Part shown: one piece after another, positions 7,662-15,544 of the stretch | How positions within the stretch are numbered: the stretch's first letter is position 1 | Layout: every line of letters starts with the position of its first letter | Source: Tenggerimyces flavus | GTDB lineage: Bacteria; Actinomycetota; Actinomycetes; Propionibacteriales; Actinopolymorphaceae | Reading direction: 5' to 3' | DNA length: 64,000 nt | NCBI RefSeq assembly: GCF_016907715.1 | Contig: NZ_JAFBCM010000001.1 | Location: forward strand, 2,232,001-2,296,000 | Position numbers and translations under genes: made by a program | Notes under the pieces: model-generated | The model's database searches: none | The model's input: the letters and a program-made list of their open reading frames with translations, nothing else | Told to the model about the DNA's origin: nothing

Positions 7662-8776
7662 TCCAACGGCTCCCCGTGGATCCGCCCCCGCGCGGACGAC
7701 AACCGCGCACCGGATCCGCCCCACCGCAGGCCGATGATCTCCGCCGCGATCGACACCGCCGTCTCCTCCGGCGTCCGCGCCCCCAGGTCCAGCCCGATCG
7801 GCGAAGCCAGCCGCGACAGTTCGACATCGGTCAGCCCGCACTCGCGCAGGTGCGCCAGCCGCTTCTCGTGCGTACGCCGACTGCCCATCGCCCCCACGTA
7901 AGACCCAGGCGAACGCAGCGCCACCTCGAGCAGCGGCACGTCGAACTTCGGGTCGTGCGTCAGCACGCAGATCACCGTACGGTCGTCGATCCGCCCCGCC
8001 TCGACCTCACCCGTCAGGTACGTGTGCGGCCACTTCGTCACGACCTCGTCCGCATCCGGGAACCGCTTCGACGTCGCGAACACCGGCCGCGCATCGCACA
8101 CCGTCACGCGGAACCCGAGGAACCGCCCGATCCGCGCCACCGCGGCGGCGAAGTCGATCGCCCCGAACACCAGCATCCGCGGCGGCGGTACGAACGACTG
8201 GACGAACACAGCGACCTCGTCCCGCCGCCGTTCGCCGGACGGCCCGTACCGGCGCGTCCCCGTCATCCCCTGCTCGAGCAGCCCCCGCGCGTCGTCGATC
8301 ACCGCGACGTCCAGGCCCTCGGAGCCGAACGATCCCGCCACCGACGACGGCCGGACCACCACGTGACTCCCCGCCTCCCGAGGCCCGTCCACCACCGTCG
8401 CCAGCGCGACCGGACGCCCCGCCACGATGTCCGCCGCGACCTCAGCAAAGGAGGGATGAGTCGAGGGATCGACCGGCTGCACGAAGACGTCGATGATCCC
8501 GCCGCACGTCAGACCGACCGCGAACGCGTCCTCGTCGCTCACCCCGTACCGCTGCAGCACCGGCACACCAGACAGCAGCACCGCCTGGCCGAGCTCGTAC
8601 ACCGCCCCCTCGACACACCCGCCGGACACGCTGCCCACCGCCTCGCCGCCCGCGGACACGGCCATCGCGGCGCCGGGTGGGCGCGGGGCGCTGCGGAACG
8701 TGTCGACGACGGTGGCGAGCGCGAACCGCTCACCCGCCGCGAACCACGCCGCGAGCTCCGGCACCAGGTCATGCAT
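7658..8776 (-). CDS. xdhC: XdhC/CoxI-family molybdenum hydroxylase maturation protein
   Basis: A 372-residue protein with both XdhC domains: an N-terminal XdhC/CoxI segment containing SGGCVEGAV, and a C-terminal Rossmann-like domain (FGAIDFAAAVARIG, then LTHDPKFD and VGAMGSRRTHEKR). The family binds Moco, promotes its sulfuration and inserts it into xanthine-dehydrogenase-type enzymes. The ATG at 8776 has no Shine-Dalgarno; a TATCGT hexamer 7 nt upstream suggests a leaderless transcript. It is followed by a coupled MobA-like transferase. Family assignment is firm; the client enzyme is inferred. Confidence 0.9.
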   Translation of the reverse strand: MHDLVPELAAWFAAGERFALATVVDTFRSAPRPPGAAMAVSAGGEAVGSVSGGCVEGAVYELGQAVLLSGVPVLQRYGVSDEDAFAVGLTCGGIIDVFVQPVDPSTHPSFAEVAADIVAGRPVALATVVDGPREAGSHVVVRPSSVAGSFGSEGLDVAVIDDARGLLEQGMTGTRRYGPSGERRRDEVAVFVQSFVPPPRMLVFGAIDFAAAVARIGRFLGFRVTVCDARPVFATSKRFPDADEVVTKWPHTYLTGEVEAGRIDDRTVICVLTHDPKFDVPLLEVALRSPGSYVGAMGSRRTHEKRLAHLRECGLTDVELSRLASPIGLDLGARTPEETAVSIAAEIIGLRWGGSGARLSSARGRIHGEPLE

Positions 8777-8783
8777 GCAGCCG

Positions 8784-8789
8784 ACGATA
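8784..8789 (-). promoter_or_regulatory. Candidate leaderless -10 element for xdhC
   Basis: Reads TATCGT on the minus strand, 7 nt before the ATG at 8776. Confidence 0.4.
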
Positions 8790-8839
8790 GCTCCGAAAGC
8801 ACTACCCGACCGGTCCTGCCGCGTGGTTATGTACCAGCC

Positions 8840-9478
8840 ATGCCGCCGACCGACCATCTCCTCGCCTTCGCCCTCGCGGCGTTCCTGATCATCCTGGCGC
8901 CCGGCCCGTCCGTCCTGTTCGTGATCAGCCGCGCGCTGGCGTACGGTCGCCGCGCCGCGCTGATCACCGTCGTCGGCGGGGCCGTCGGCAGCTTCGTGCT
9001 CGCCGCGGCCGTGGCCCTCGGGCTCGGCGCGATCGTGCAGACCTCGGCGATCGCGTACGCCGTGCTGAAGTACGCCGGCGCCGCGTACCTGATCTTCCTC
9101 GGCGTCCGCGCGTTCCGGCAGCGCAAGAAGCTGCGCGAGATCTGGGAGACCCAGCCCAGCGGCGGCACCAGCGGGCGGACCTGGTGGCAGGGGTTCGTGG
9201 TGGCGGTGACGAACCCCAAGACCGTGGTGTTCTTCGGTGCGATCCTGCCGCAGTTCGTCGATCCCAAGGTCGGGCATGCGAGCCTGCAGATGATCGTGTT
9301 CGGCGCGATCTTCGCGGTGATCGCGCTGCTCAGCGACAGCGTGTACGGGGTCACGGCAGGGGTGGCGCGCGCGTGGTTCACCCGTTCGGACCGCCGCCTG
9401 GAGCTCGTCGGCGGCGCCGCTGGCGTCACGATGATCGGCCTCGGCGTGGGCGTAGCTCTCAGCGGGCGAAAGGACTGA
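8840..9478 (+). CDS. LysE-family exporter
   Basis: A 212-residue integral membrane protein of the LysE/RhtB amino-acid exporter family. It shows five or six hydrophobic helices, the N-terminal LAPGPSVLFV motif (PGP signature) and the central NPKTVVFFGAILPQF motif. Substrates of the family are amino acids and related small metabolites; this one's is unknown. The ATG at 8840 gives the normal family length. It is divergent from xdhC, and its 3' end overlaps the convergent LysR gene by 20 nt. Confidence 0.85.
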   Translation: MPPTDHLLAFALAAFLIILAPGPSVLFVISRALAYGRRAALITVVGGAVGSFVLAAAVALGLGAIVQTSAIAYAVLKYAGAAYLIFLGVRAFRQRKKLREIWETQPSGGTSGRTWWQGFVVAVTNPKTVVFFGAILPQFVDPKVGHASLQMIVFGAIFAVIALLSDSVYGVTAGVARAWFTRSDRRLELVGGAAGVTMIGLGVGVALSGRKD

Positions 9479-10307
9479 CGGCCACGGCGGCGCGTACGAA
9501 CGCCGCCACCGCACGCGATCGGCTGCGCTCCGGCCATGCCACCAGCAACGTCGACGGCGCCGCGTCCTCGACCGGCACACAGGCCAGGTCGCGGCGGAGC
9601 TGACCGGCGAGCGACGCGGGAACGACGGCGACCAGCCGCCCCAGCGCGATCAGCTGCATGAGCCGGCCGCCCGCGTGCGGGTCCGGGCCGAAGCCCTCGT
9701 CGACCGTTCCGCCTTGCCAGGAAGGAAGATTCTCGCCCTCCAGGTCCGCGAGCCGTACGTGCGAACGCCCGGCCAACCGGTGGCCCGCAGGCACCACGAC
9801 GATCATCTTCTCGACCACCAGCTCCTCGGCGTCGAACCCACTCAGATCGTCGTGCGGCGCATGCAGAAACGCCACATCCGCCCGTCCATCTCGCAGCATC
9901 ATGGCCTGCTCGCCGACACCGCAGAACAGCAGGTCGACCTCGATCGCGTCGGGGTCTTTCTCGTACCTGGCAAGGATGTCCGGCAGCAATCCGCCTTCAC
10001 CGCCGGGCTTCAGCACCACCACCAGCCGGCTCGACACGGCACCGGCGCGTTGCGTACGAAGCATCGCCGCCGACACCGCGTCGAGAGCCTTGCGCGACTC
10101 GTGCAGCAGCACCTCTCCGGCCGGTGTCAAGGCGACCTTGCGGCTGGTCCGTTCGAGCAACGGCACGCCAACCCGGCGTTCCAGCTGCCGGATCGCCCGC
10201 GACAGTGGCGGTTGCGCGATCCCGAGCCGCTCGGCCGCGCGGCCGAAGTGCAGTTCCTCGGAGAGCGCGACGAAGTACTCCAACTCGCGCGTCGACAGCC
10301 GTTCCAT
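9459..10307 (-). CDS. LysR-family transcriptional regulator
   Basis: A 282-residue LysR regulator: winged HTH at residues 1-60 (LEYFVALSEELHFGRAAERL, QPPLSRAIRQLE) and a periplasmic-binding-protein-like effector domain from about residue 90. It is divergent from the SDR gene at 10379, its likely target. An ATG at 10334 would add nine residues, but the 10307 start has TACCCT 6 nt upstream, in keeping with leaderless starts elsewhere here. That hexamer is inside a perfect palindrome (10306-10320), so negative autoregulation is likely. Confidence 0.85.
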   Translation of the reverse strand: MERLSTRELEYFVALSEELHFGRAAERLGIAQPPLSRAIRQLERRVGVPLLERTSRKVALTPAGEVLLHESRKALDAVSAAMLRTQRAGAVSSRLVVVLKPGGEGGLLPDILARYEKDPDAIEVDLLFCGVGEQAMMLRDGRADVAFLHAPHDDLSGFDAEELVVEKMIVVVPAGHRLAGRSHVRLADLEGENLPSWQGGTVDEGFGPDPHAGGRLMQLIALGRLVAVVPASLAGQLRRDLACVPVEDAAPSTLLVAWPERSRSRAVAAFVRAAVAVSPFAR

Positions 10308-10320
10308 ACCCTCAGGGTAT
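10306..10320. promoter_or_regulatory. LysR-type operator (perfect dyad) overlapping the lysR -10 and start
   Basis: The 15-bp sequence ATACCCTCAGGGTAT is a perfect inverted repeat about a central base and fits the T-N11-A layout of LysR boxes. It sits between the divergent LysR and SDR genes and contains the candidate -10 (TACCCT, minus strand) of the regulator. Confidence 0.6.
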
Positions 10321-10378
10321 GGGTCCGCACCCAACCGGTGTTGGCCCGCCGAGGGGTCCGGCTGGTGAAGTCGACGGT

Positions 10379-11071
10379 ATGACCAACGACAAGATCGCCC
10401 TCGTCACTGGGGCGAACAAGGGCATCGGGTACGAGATCGCGCGTCAGCTGACCGACCTGGGGTGGACGGTCGTCGCCGCGGCGCGGGACAAGAGCCGCGA
10501 CGTCGCGCTCGACGTCACCGACCCGGCCAGCATCGCGGCGGCCGCCAACGAGGTGGGGGCGACGTACGGCCGGCTCGACGTCCTCGTCAACAACGCCGGC
10601 ATCAGCGGCGGCATGCGGTCGCAGACGCCGGGCGCCGTGGAGCTGGACGCCATCCGCGAGGTGTTCGAGACGAACGTGTTCGGCGTCGTCGCCGTGACGG
10701 AGGCGTTCCTGCCGCTGCTGCGCAAGGCGAACGGCGGTGCCCGGATCGTCAACCTCACCAGCAGCGTCGGCTCGCTCACCCGCATGAGCGACCCGAGCTG
10801 GTACTTCACCCACATCCCGGGCTCGCTCGCGTACGCGCCGTCCAAGACCGCGTTGAACCAGGTCACTGTGCAGTACGCGAAGCAGTTGGCGCCGGAGGGC
10901 ATCGGTGTGTACGCGGCGGACCCGGGACCGTGCGACACCGACTTCACGCGCGGCAAGTTCAAGGTCACCAGGACGGCGGCCGAGGGTGCCGAGATCGCCG
11001 TGCGGCTGGCCACCGGCGAGGACATGCCGAGCGGGAACTATGTCAACGCCGAGGGGCCCGTTCCCTGGTGA
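10379..11071 (+). CDS. Short-chain dehydrogenase/reductase
   Basis: A 230-residue classical SDR. The Rossmann glycine motif TGANKGIG is at residues 9-16, NNAG follows, and the catalytic Tyr-Lys appear as YAPSK. The specific opening (TGANKGIGYEIARQL) and the DPGPCDTDF segment resemble carbonyl-reductase-like SDRs that reduce small carbonyls with NADPH. It is divergent from the LysR gene with an operator between them, so it is probably LysR-controlled. Its 3' end overlaps the convergent phosphotransferase gene. Confidence 0.85.
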   Translation: MTNDKIALVTGANKGIGYEIARQLTDLGWTVVAAARDKSRDVALDVTDPASIAAAANEVGATYGRLDVLVNNAGISGGMRSQTPGAVELDAIREVFETNVFGVVAVTEAFLPLLRKANGGARIVNLTSSVGSLTRMSDPSWYFTHIPGSLAYAPSKTALNQVTVQYAKQLAPEGIGVYAADPGPCDTDFTRGKFKVTRTAAEGAEIAVRLATGEDMPSGNYVNAEGPVPW

Positions 11072-11887
11072 GAGCAGCCAGGTGGAGGGCGGCTTCGTGG
11101 CGGCGGGCCAACGAGTCGGGGTGCCGCCGGTGGTGAGGGTGGTGGCCAGACGGCGGAGGGCTTCGCGGCACAAGGAGGGCCAGGCGAGGTCTGGGTCGAC
11201 GCCGTACGTGGCCCAGCTCGCCTCGATCGCTGCCCGGTCCGGCGTCTGGTCGAGCAGCTGGAAGAAGTAGACGGCCGACGCCAGGCCGAGCAGGACGGAG
11301 TCGTGGAACGGGGTGAAGTCGATGATCGCCACGACCTCGTCCCCCTCCACCAGCACGTTGTCCGGGCCGAGATCGCCGTGCACGAGCTGCTTCGGTTGCC
11401 CCTCGAGCGCACCGGCCGCGTTCTCGAGCACGGTGTACAGAGGGGCCAAGTCGAGGAGTGGCGGCAGCGTCCGGAGCAGGTAGTCGGTCCGCGTCACCCG
11501 CGTGAAGATCGTGTCCCGTTCAGTCAGCCAGGAAGGAACGGCCACAGCAGCCAGCGCCGCGTCGAACGTGCGGAGGTGGCGGAGAAGGTGATGCGTCTGA
11601 GCAGGCATGGCGATCCGCCCAGGCAACAGCTCCTGCACCGCATGCCCGGAAGAAGAGATATAGACGCCGTCAGGAGTCGCCAGCTGCCGGGCCTGGCGGA
11701 TTCCCCGACCGTTCAGCGAACGTTCCACGACCGCGTAGAGCTCAACGTCAGTCACGTGCCAAGGCCGCTTCACCACGAACGCGCCACGCGTTGTCCGCAG
11801 CACAAAGACCGAAGCAAGAGGCGAGGCGTCAACCACCGTGCCGAGCGAGAACTCGCGGGCGACGGCGACCAACCAGCTGTCAATCAC
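11043..11887 (-). CDS. APH/choline-kinase-like phosphotransferase with apparent frameshift
   Basis: An aminoglycoside-phosphotransferase-fold protein with the catalytic loop LVHGDLGPDNVLV and the metal-binding IIDFTPFHD segment. The GTG at 11887 overlaps the stop of the upstream small membrane-protein gene by 4 nt. After the helix ending RRLATTLTTGG the frame runs on without a stop through the whole opposite SDR gene, which is not credible. Shifting frame at the G run 11118-11121 (C run on the coding strand) gives a plausible ending (PDSLARRHEAALHLAAL) and a stop at 11043. Either one base is missing from the assembly or the gene has a real C-terminal frameshift. The substrate is unknown. Confidence 0.6.
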
Positions 11888-12042
11888 CCGTTGCGCGTCG
11901 CCTCGGCGTACCGCTCGTGCAGGCGGCTGCGAATCTCGTCGGGGGAGTACGCGCGGCGCTTGCGTTCCTCGCGCGCGATCAACACCCCGGTCGCCGCGAC
12001 ACCCACGAGACCGGCGAGGCCCACCCACTTCCACCAGCGCAT
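11884..12042 (-). CDS. Small single-pass membrane protein
   Basis: A 52-residue protein: MRWWKW start, one hydrophobic segment (GLAGLVGVAATGVLIA, residues about 7-24), a basic stretch EERKRRAY, then an amphipathic tail (SPDEIRSRLHERYAE). Small proteins of this layout recur in actinobacteria without known function. Its stop overlaps the GTG of the phosphotransferase gene (GTGA), implying coupling. The ATG at 12042 has no useful Shine-Dalgarno but a TAGCCT hexamer 6 nt upstream. Topology is likely N-out/C-in by the positive-inside rule. Confidence 0.7.
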   Translation of the reverse strand: MRWWKWVGLAGLVGVAATGVLIAREERKRRAYSPDEIRSRLHERYAEATRNG

Positions 12043-12047
12043 GTCCC

Positions 12048-12054
12048 TAGGCTA
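12048..12054. promoter_or_regulatory. Back-to-back leaderless -10 elements
   Basis: The plus strand reads TAGGCT at 12048-12053, 6 nt before the ATG at 12060. The minus strand reads TAGCCT at 12054-12049, 6 nt before the ATG at 12042. The start codons are only 17 bp apart, and the flanks (CATGTC and GACATG) are themselves inverted. Confidence 0.55.
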
Positions 12055-12059
12055 GCGAC

Positions 12060-12704
12060 ATGTCGGCAGCGGAGATCAGCTTGGACGAGGCCGTCGAGCT
12101 GACGCGGACGGGTGACGTGTGGGTGTTCCGAGGCAGCTCGCGCGCGGATCGGATGATCCAGACCCTGACCAACGCCCCGGTCAACCACGTCGGCATGTCC
12201 CTCGTGATCGAGGACCTGCCGGCGCTGATGTGGCACGCCGAGCTCGGCCGGTCACTGCCCGACCTGTGGACCGGCAAGCACCAGCGCGGCGTCCAGCTGC
12301 ACGACCTCCGCGACGCCGTGATGATCTGGGGCGCCAAGTACGGCCAACGCGCCTACCTCCGCCAGCTCAACCGCCCGGCGACGCGCGAGATGGAGGACGC
12401 GGTGCTCAAGACGATCGCGCTGCTGGACGGTACGGCGTTCCCCACCTCGATGCGCCTCGCCACCCGCTGGATCCGCGGCCGCTTCCCGGCGCTGCGGCAG
12501 CGGGAGCTGAAGCCCGCCGATCTGGAGACCGTGTACTGCGCCGAGGTGGTCGCGCTGACGTACGAGGCGATGGGCCTGCTGCCCTCTGGCAAGCGCCCGA
12601 ACTCCTACGACGCAGGCAGCTTCTGGAGCGGCGACGACCTCAAGCTGCTGAACGGGGCCGCGCTCGGCGGCGAGATCACCGTCCGCCTGCCCGCCTCGCT
12701 ATGA
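12060..12704 (+). CDS. YiiX-like permuted NlpC/P60 cysteine hydrolase
   Basis: A 214-residue protein of the permuted papain-like (YiiX/YebB, NlpC/P60 superfamily) group. In these the catalytic His precedes the Cys. Here the candidate His is in NHVGMS (about residue 42) and the Cys in VYCAEVVA (about residue 160), with a GDVWVFRG strand at the start. Members hydrolyse amide or thioester bonds in lipids or peptides; the substrate here is unknown. No signal peptide is seen, so it is probably cytosolic. The start is supported by the leaderless -10 6 nt upstream. Confidence 0.7.
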   Translation: MSAAEISLDEAVELTRTGDVWVFRGSSRADRMIQTLTNAPVNHVGMSLVIEDLPALMWHAELGRSLPDLWTGKHQRGVQLHDLRDAVMIWGAKYGQRAYLRQLNRPATREMEDAVLKTIALLDGTAFPTSMRLATRWIRGRFPALRQRELKPADLETVYCAEVVALTYEAMGLLPSGKRPNSYDAGSFWSGDDLKLLNGAALGGEITVRLPASL

Positions 12705-12729
12705 CCGCGGACGTGCCATCATCGGGCGC

Positions 12730-13368
12730 GTGGACCTGCTCTCCTCGCTGCCCGCGTTCCTCCTCGCCGTCGTCCTGATCTCGGCGTCGCCCGGTCCGGC
12801 GATGGCGCTGATCGTGCGGCGTTCGGCGCTGCGTGGGTTCCGCGGCGCGGTGCCGACGGTGCTCGGGCTCGAGGCCGGCCTGTACGTGTGGGCGCTGGCC
12901 GCCGCGGCCGGGCTCGCCGCGCTGGTCGCGGCGTCGGAGGTGGCCTACGTCGTGCTCCGAATCGTGGGCGCCGCGTTCCTCGTCTACCTCGGCGTCAAGG
13001 CCTGGCGGTCGGCGCTCAAGAAGCAGCCCGCGGAAGCGGAGCACCTGGAAGAAGACGTACGCCCCGCGCGCTGGTGGGCGGCGTTCGGCGAGGGCGCGCT
13101 GGTCATGCTCGCCAACCCGAAGGCCGCGGCGTTCATGATCGCCTTCTACCCGCAGTTCATCCCGGCCGACCGGCCGATGTTCGCCACCACAGCAGTCCTC
13201 GCGCTCTGCCAGGTGGCGTTGGAGATCGCCCTCTACCTCACGCTCGCCGCCGCCGTCGGCCGCGCGGGCGCCTGGTTCCGCAAGACCAAGATCCGCCGCC
13301 GCCTCGACGCGGTCAGCGGCACCGTCCTCGTCGGCCTTGGCGTCCGCATGGCCGCCGAGAGCCGCTGA
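12730..13368 (+). CDS. LysE-family exporter
   Basis: A 212-residue polytopic membrane protein of the LysE/RhtB family: ISASPGPAMALIV near the N-terminus, a second glycine-rich helix, then NPKAAAFMIAFYPQF. It is a paralogue of the exporter at 8840. The GTG at 12730 gives the normal family N-terminus. Its stop overlaps the ATG of a 39-residue membrane peptide (TGATG), so the two are likely co-translated. The amino acid or metabolite exported is not known. Confidence 0.85.
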   Translation: MDLLSSLPAFLLAVVLISASPGPAMALIVRRSALRGFRGAVPTVLGLEAGLYVWALAAAAGLAALVAASEVAYVVLRIVGAAFLVYLGVKAWRSALKKQPAEAEHLEEDVRPARWWAAFGEGALVMLANPKAAAFMIAFYPQFIPADRPMFATTAVLALCQVALEIALYLTLAAAVGRAGAWFRKTKIRRRLDAVSGTVLVGLGVRMAAESR

Positions 13369-13487
13369 TGTCGGGCACGGTCGTGGCCATCGTCATCGCG
13401 CTCTTCGCCCTGGGCGGCCTCGCCGTCGCCGGCATCGTCCTGCTCGCGTTCGTCATCGCCGCCAAACGCGGCAAACGAGACAACTAG
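13368..13487 (+). CDS. 39-residue single-pass membrane peptide
   Basis: A very short frame encoding one hydrophobic helix (about residues 4-30) and a basic tail (AAKRGKRDN). The ATG shares its A with the last base of the exporter's TGA, the usual arrangement of a coupled gene, which is the main evidence that it is real. No domain is recognised. It could assist the exporter or be an independent small membrane protein. Confidence 0.5.
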   Translation: MSGTVVAIVIALFALGGLAVAGIVLLAFVIAAKRGKRDN

Positions 13488-13530
13488 CCTCGACCCTTCG
13501 CCCGGCGGTGGTTCGCCCGGTCCGGCCGAG

Positions 13531-13618
13531 GGCAAATGATCATGTTTACATGATCATTTGCCACTTTACGTGGGGTAGACGCCAGGTAGAGGGGCCACTG
13601 GCCGCGTGAGGCGACCAC
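13531..13618 (-). repeat. Family B repeat, copy 1 (reverse orientation)
   Basis: The palindromic core at 13531-13562 has 15-bp perfect arms (GGCAAATGATCATGT) around TT. A conserved flank of about 56 bp follows, containing CCACTGGCC and ending GGCGACCACC. The element is the reverse complement of the copies at 16574, 55088 and 63181. It sits between convergent genes. Confidence 0.85.
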
Positions 13619-13649
13619 CAGCCTCCCAATCCCTCACGAAGTCCCGACG

Positions 13650-14117
13650 CTAGGCCAAGTCTTCGGCGGCCGCGTGGCCGGCGGCTGACATGCGGCGGAG
13701 GAAGCCGACGATCAGGTCCAGCTGGTCCTCGTCGTAGTCCTGGCAGATCCCCTGCACCGCTTCGTTCATCCCCGAGTACAGCCCCAGCAGCTCGGCGCCG
13801 CGTTCGCGACGGTTCTGTACGATCACCGCCCGCCGGTCGGAGGCGTCGCGCGAACGTTCGATCCAGCCGCCCCGCTCCAGCCGGTCCAAGATCCCCGTCA
13901 TCGTCGCCGGATGCAGCCCCGCCTCGCGGGCCAGCGCACCGGGGCTCAGCTGCTTGTGCCGGCTCAGGATGTCCAAGCAGGTCAGCTCGATGTCGCGCAG
14001 CTCCAGGTGGGTTCCGACCCGCTGGTTGAGCACCGTCAGCTGCGACTTCGCCTCGCGCAGCGCGGCCTGGATCTCGACCGTCAGCTGCCGATGTCGCCTT
14101 GTTGATTTGGAACTCAT
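13650..14117 (-). CDS. MarR-family transcriptional regulator
   Basis: A 155-residue MarR regulator. The winged helix spans about residues 45-115: LTCLDILSRHKQLSPGALAREAG, the recognition helix region HPATMTGILDRLE, then the wing (DRRAVIV). The C-terminal helix forms the dimer interface in this family. It is divergent from the nitroreductase-like gene at 14180 across a 62-bp spacer holding a partial dyad, so that gene and itself are likely targets. The ligand is unknown, often a phenolic or oxidant in this family. Confidence 0.85.
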   Translation of the reverse strand: MSSKSTRRHRQLTVEIQAALREAKSQLTVLNQRVGTHLELRDIELTCLDILSRHKQLSPGALAREAGLHPATMTGILDRLERGGWIERSRDASDRRAVIVQNRRERGAELLGLYSGMNEAVQGICQDYDEDQLDLIVGFLRRMSAAGHAAAEDLA

Positions 14118-14121
14118 ATAA

Positions 14122-14161
14122 TATCCTCGTCATAAGATACGAACCCGCGAGCACAAGATAC
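14122..14161. promoter_or_regulatory. Candidate MarR operator region
   Basis: AT-rich divergent spacer. An imperfect dyad TATC...GATA lies at 14122-14139, and the heptamer AAGATAC is directly repeated at 14134-14140 and 14155-14161. Location between regulator and neighbour is the main evidence. Confidence 0.4.
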
Positions 14162-14179
14162 TCCGCAAGGAGCCCGATC

Positions 14180-14698
14180 ATGCGTACGTTCCGCCCCAGC
14201 CGCCTCGTCAAGTCCGCCAACAACCTCTTCGCCCGCGTCATCCGGCTCGGCCTCCCCGTCGGCCCCTGGGCGCTCCTCACCGTCCCCGGCCGCAAGTCCG
14301 GCATCCCGCGCACGACCCCCGTCGCCTTCGTCCGCGCCGGCACCGGCTACCGCGTGATGTCGCCGTACGGCCACGTCGACTGGGTCAAGAACGTCCGTGC
14401 CGCCGGGCGCGCGCAGCTCATCAGCCGCGGCCGTGCGTTCGACGTCTCCGCCGAGGAGCTGCCGGCGAACGAGGCCGCCAAGGTCCTCCGCGGCAACCTC
14501 TCCCACGCCCCCTGGCTGCTGCGCCGCATCTTCAAGCCGTACTTCGACACCCCGTACGACGCACCCCTCGAGGACTGGGAGCGGGAGGCCGCCAACCACC
14601 CCGTCTTCCACTTCGAGCCGCTTTCGGACACCATGGAGGTTCCGGTTGGGGCCGATTCTGGTCGCAAGGCCCACCAACCCGGTCCGGGGGTGCGATGA
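14180..14698 (+). CDS. Deazaflavin(F420)-dependent nitroreductase-family protein
   Basis: A 172-residue protein of the Ddn-like family, small split-barrel enzymes that use F420H2 to reduce quinones or nitro compounds. Typical segments are visible: LLTVPGRKSGIPRTTPVAFV, SPYGHVDWVKNVRAAG and a C-terminal FHFEPL. The ATG at 14180 has AAGGAG at 14167-14172. The adjacent MarR gene suggests stress- or ligand-responsive control. F420 use is inferred from family. Confidence 0.8.
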   Translation: MRTFRPSRLVKSANNLFARVIRLGLPVGPWALLTVPGRKSGIPRTTPVAFVRAGTGYRVMSPYGHVDWVKNVRAAGRAQLISRGRAFDVSAEELPANEAAKVLRGNLSHAPWLLRRIFKPYFDTPYDAPLEDWEREAANHPVFHFEPLSDTMEVPVGADSGRKAHQPGPGVR

Positions 14699-14740
14699 TT
14701 GCGGATGGCAAGGACTGACGCGTTCGATGTGGGGAGTCGC

Positions 14741-15544
14741 ATGGCGGAGACCACACCGCTGCTGGAGGTGCGGGATCTGCGGGTCCGGTTCCGGCTGAGT
14801 CACCGGCCGGAGTTCTTCGCGGTCGACGGACTCAGCTACACGCTGGAGCGCGGCCGGGCGCTGGGCATCGTGGGCGAGAGCGGGAGCGGCAAGACGATCG
14901 GCGTACGCGCGCTGATGGGTCTGCTGCCCAAGGCGGCGCAGGTCGTGAGCGGCACCGCGGTGTTCTCCGGACGCGACCTGGTCACGCTGCCCGCTCCGGC
15001 GCTGCGCCGGATCCGCGGGCGGGACATCTGCATGGTGTTCCAGAACGCCACCGAGGCGATGAACCCGACGCTCACGATCGAACGGCAGCTCACCGAGCAC
15101 CTGATCTGGCACGGCATCTGCGGCCGCAAGGAGGCCCGCGACCGGGCGATCGAGGCCCTGGGCGACGTCGGACTGCCCGATCCCGCCGGCACCATGCGGA
15201 TGTACCCGTTCCAGCTCTCCGGCGGCATGCGGCAGCGCGCGATGATCGCGATGGCGACCGTGACCCGGCCGAGCCTGCTGATCGCCGACGAGCCGACGAC
15301 GGCCGTCGACGTCACGGTGCAGCGCCAGATCCTCGACCTGCTTGGGCGTTTGAAGGCCGACGGCATGGCGATCGTGATGATCACGCACGATCTCGGGGTG
15401 GCGCGGTCGTTCTGCGACGACGTCACGGTGATGCGGTACGGGCAGCAGGTCGAGTCCGGCGCGATCGCCGACGTGATCGATCATCCGACCCATCCGTACA
15501 CGCGCCGGTTGCTCGAATCGACCCCGGAGATCCGCCGTGGCTGA
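14741..15544 (+). CDS. Oligopeptide/dipeptide-type ABC transporter ATPase (DppD-like), orphan pair
   Basis: A 267-residue ABC ATPase with Walker A GESGSGKT, signature LSGGMRQRA, Walker B LLIADEP and the switch His in MITHD, plus the C-terminal HPYTRRLL motif typical of OppD/DppD. The ATG at 14741 has GGGGAG 5 nt upstream; upstream in-frame starts have no ribosome site. Its 3' end overlaps the next ATPase gene by 8 nt. No permease or binding protein adjoins; the nearest set is the operon starting at 18125, beyond an MFS gene on the other strand. Confidence 0.9.
   Translation: MAETTPLLEVRDLRVRFRLSHRPEFFAVDGLSYTLERGRALGIVGESGSGKTIGVRALMGLLPKAAQVVSGTAVFSGRDLVTLPAPALRRIRGRDICMVFQNATEAMNPTLTIERQLTEHLIWHGICGRKEARDRAIEALGDVGLPDPAGTMRMYPFQLSGGMRQRAMIAMATVTRPSLLIADEPTTAVDVTVQRQILDLLGRLKADGMAIVMITHDLGVARSFCDDVTVMRYGQQVESGAIADVIDHPTHPYTRRLLESTPEIRRG

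Noticed and set aside
10127-12034. A single 635-residue protein from the phosphotransferase frame
   Set aside because: The C-terminal half is antisense to the SDR gene. It arises because the apparent frameshift removes the true stop.
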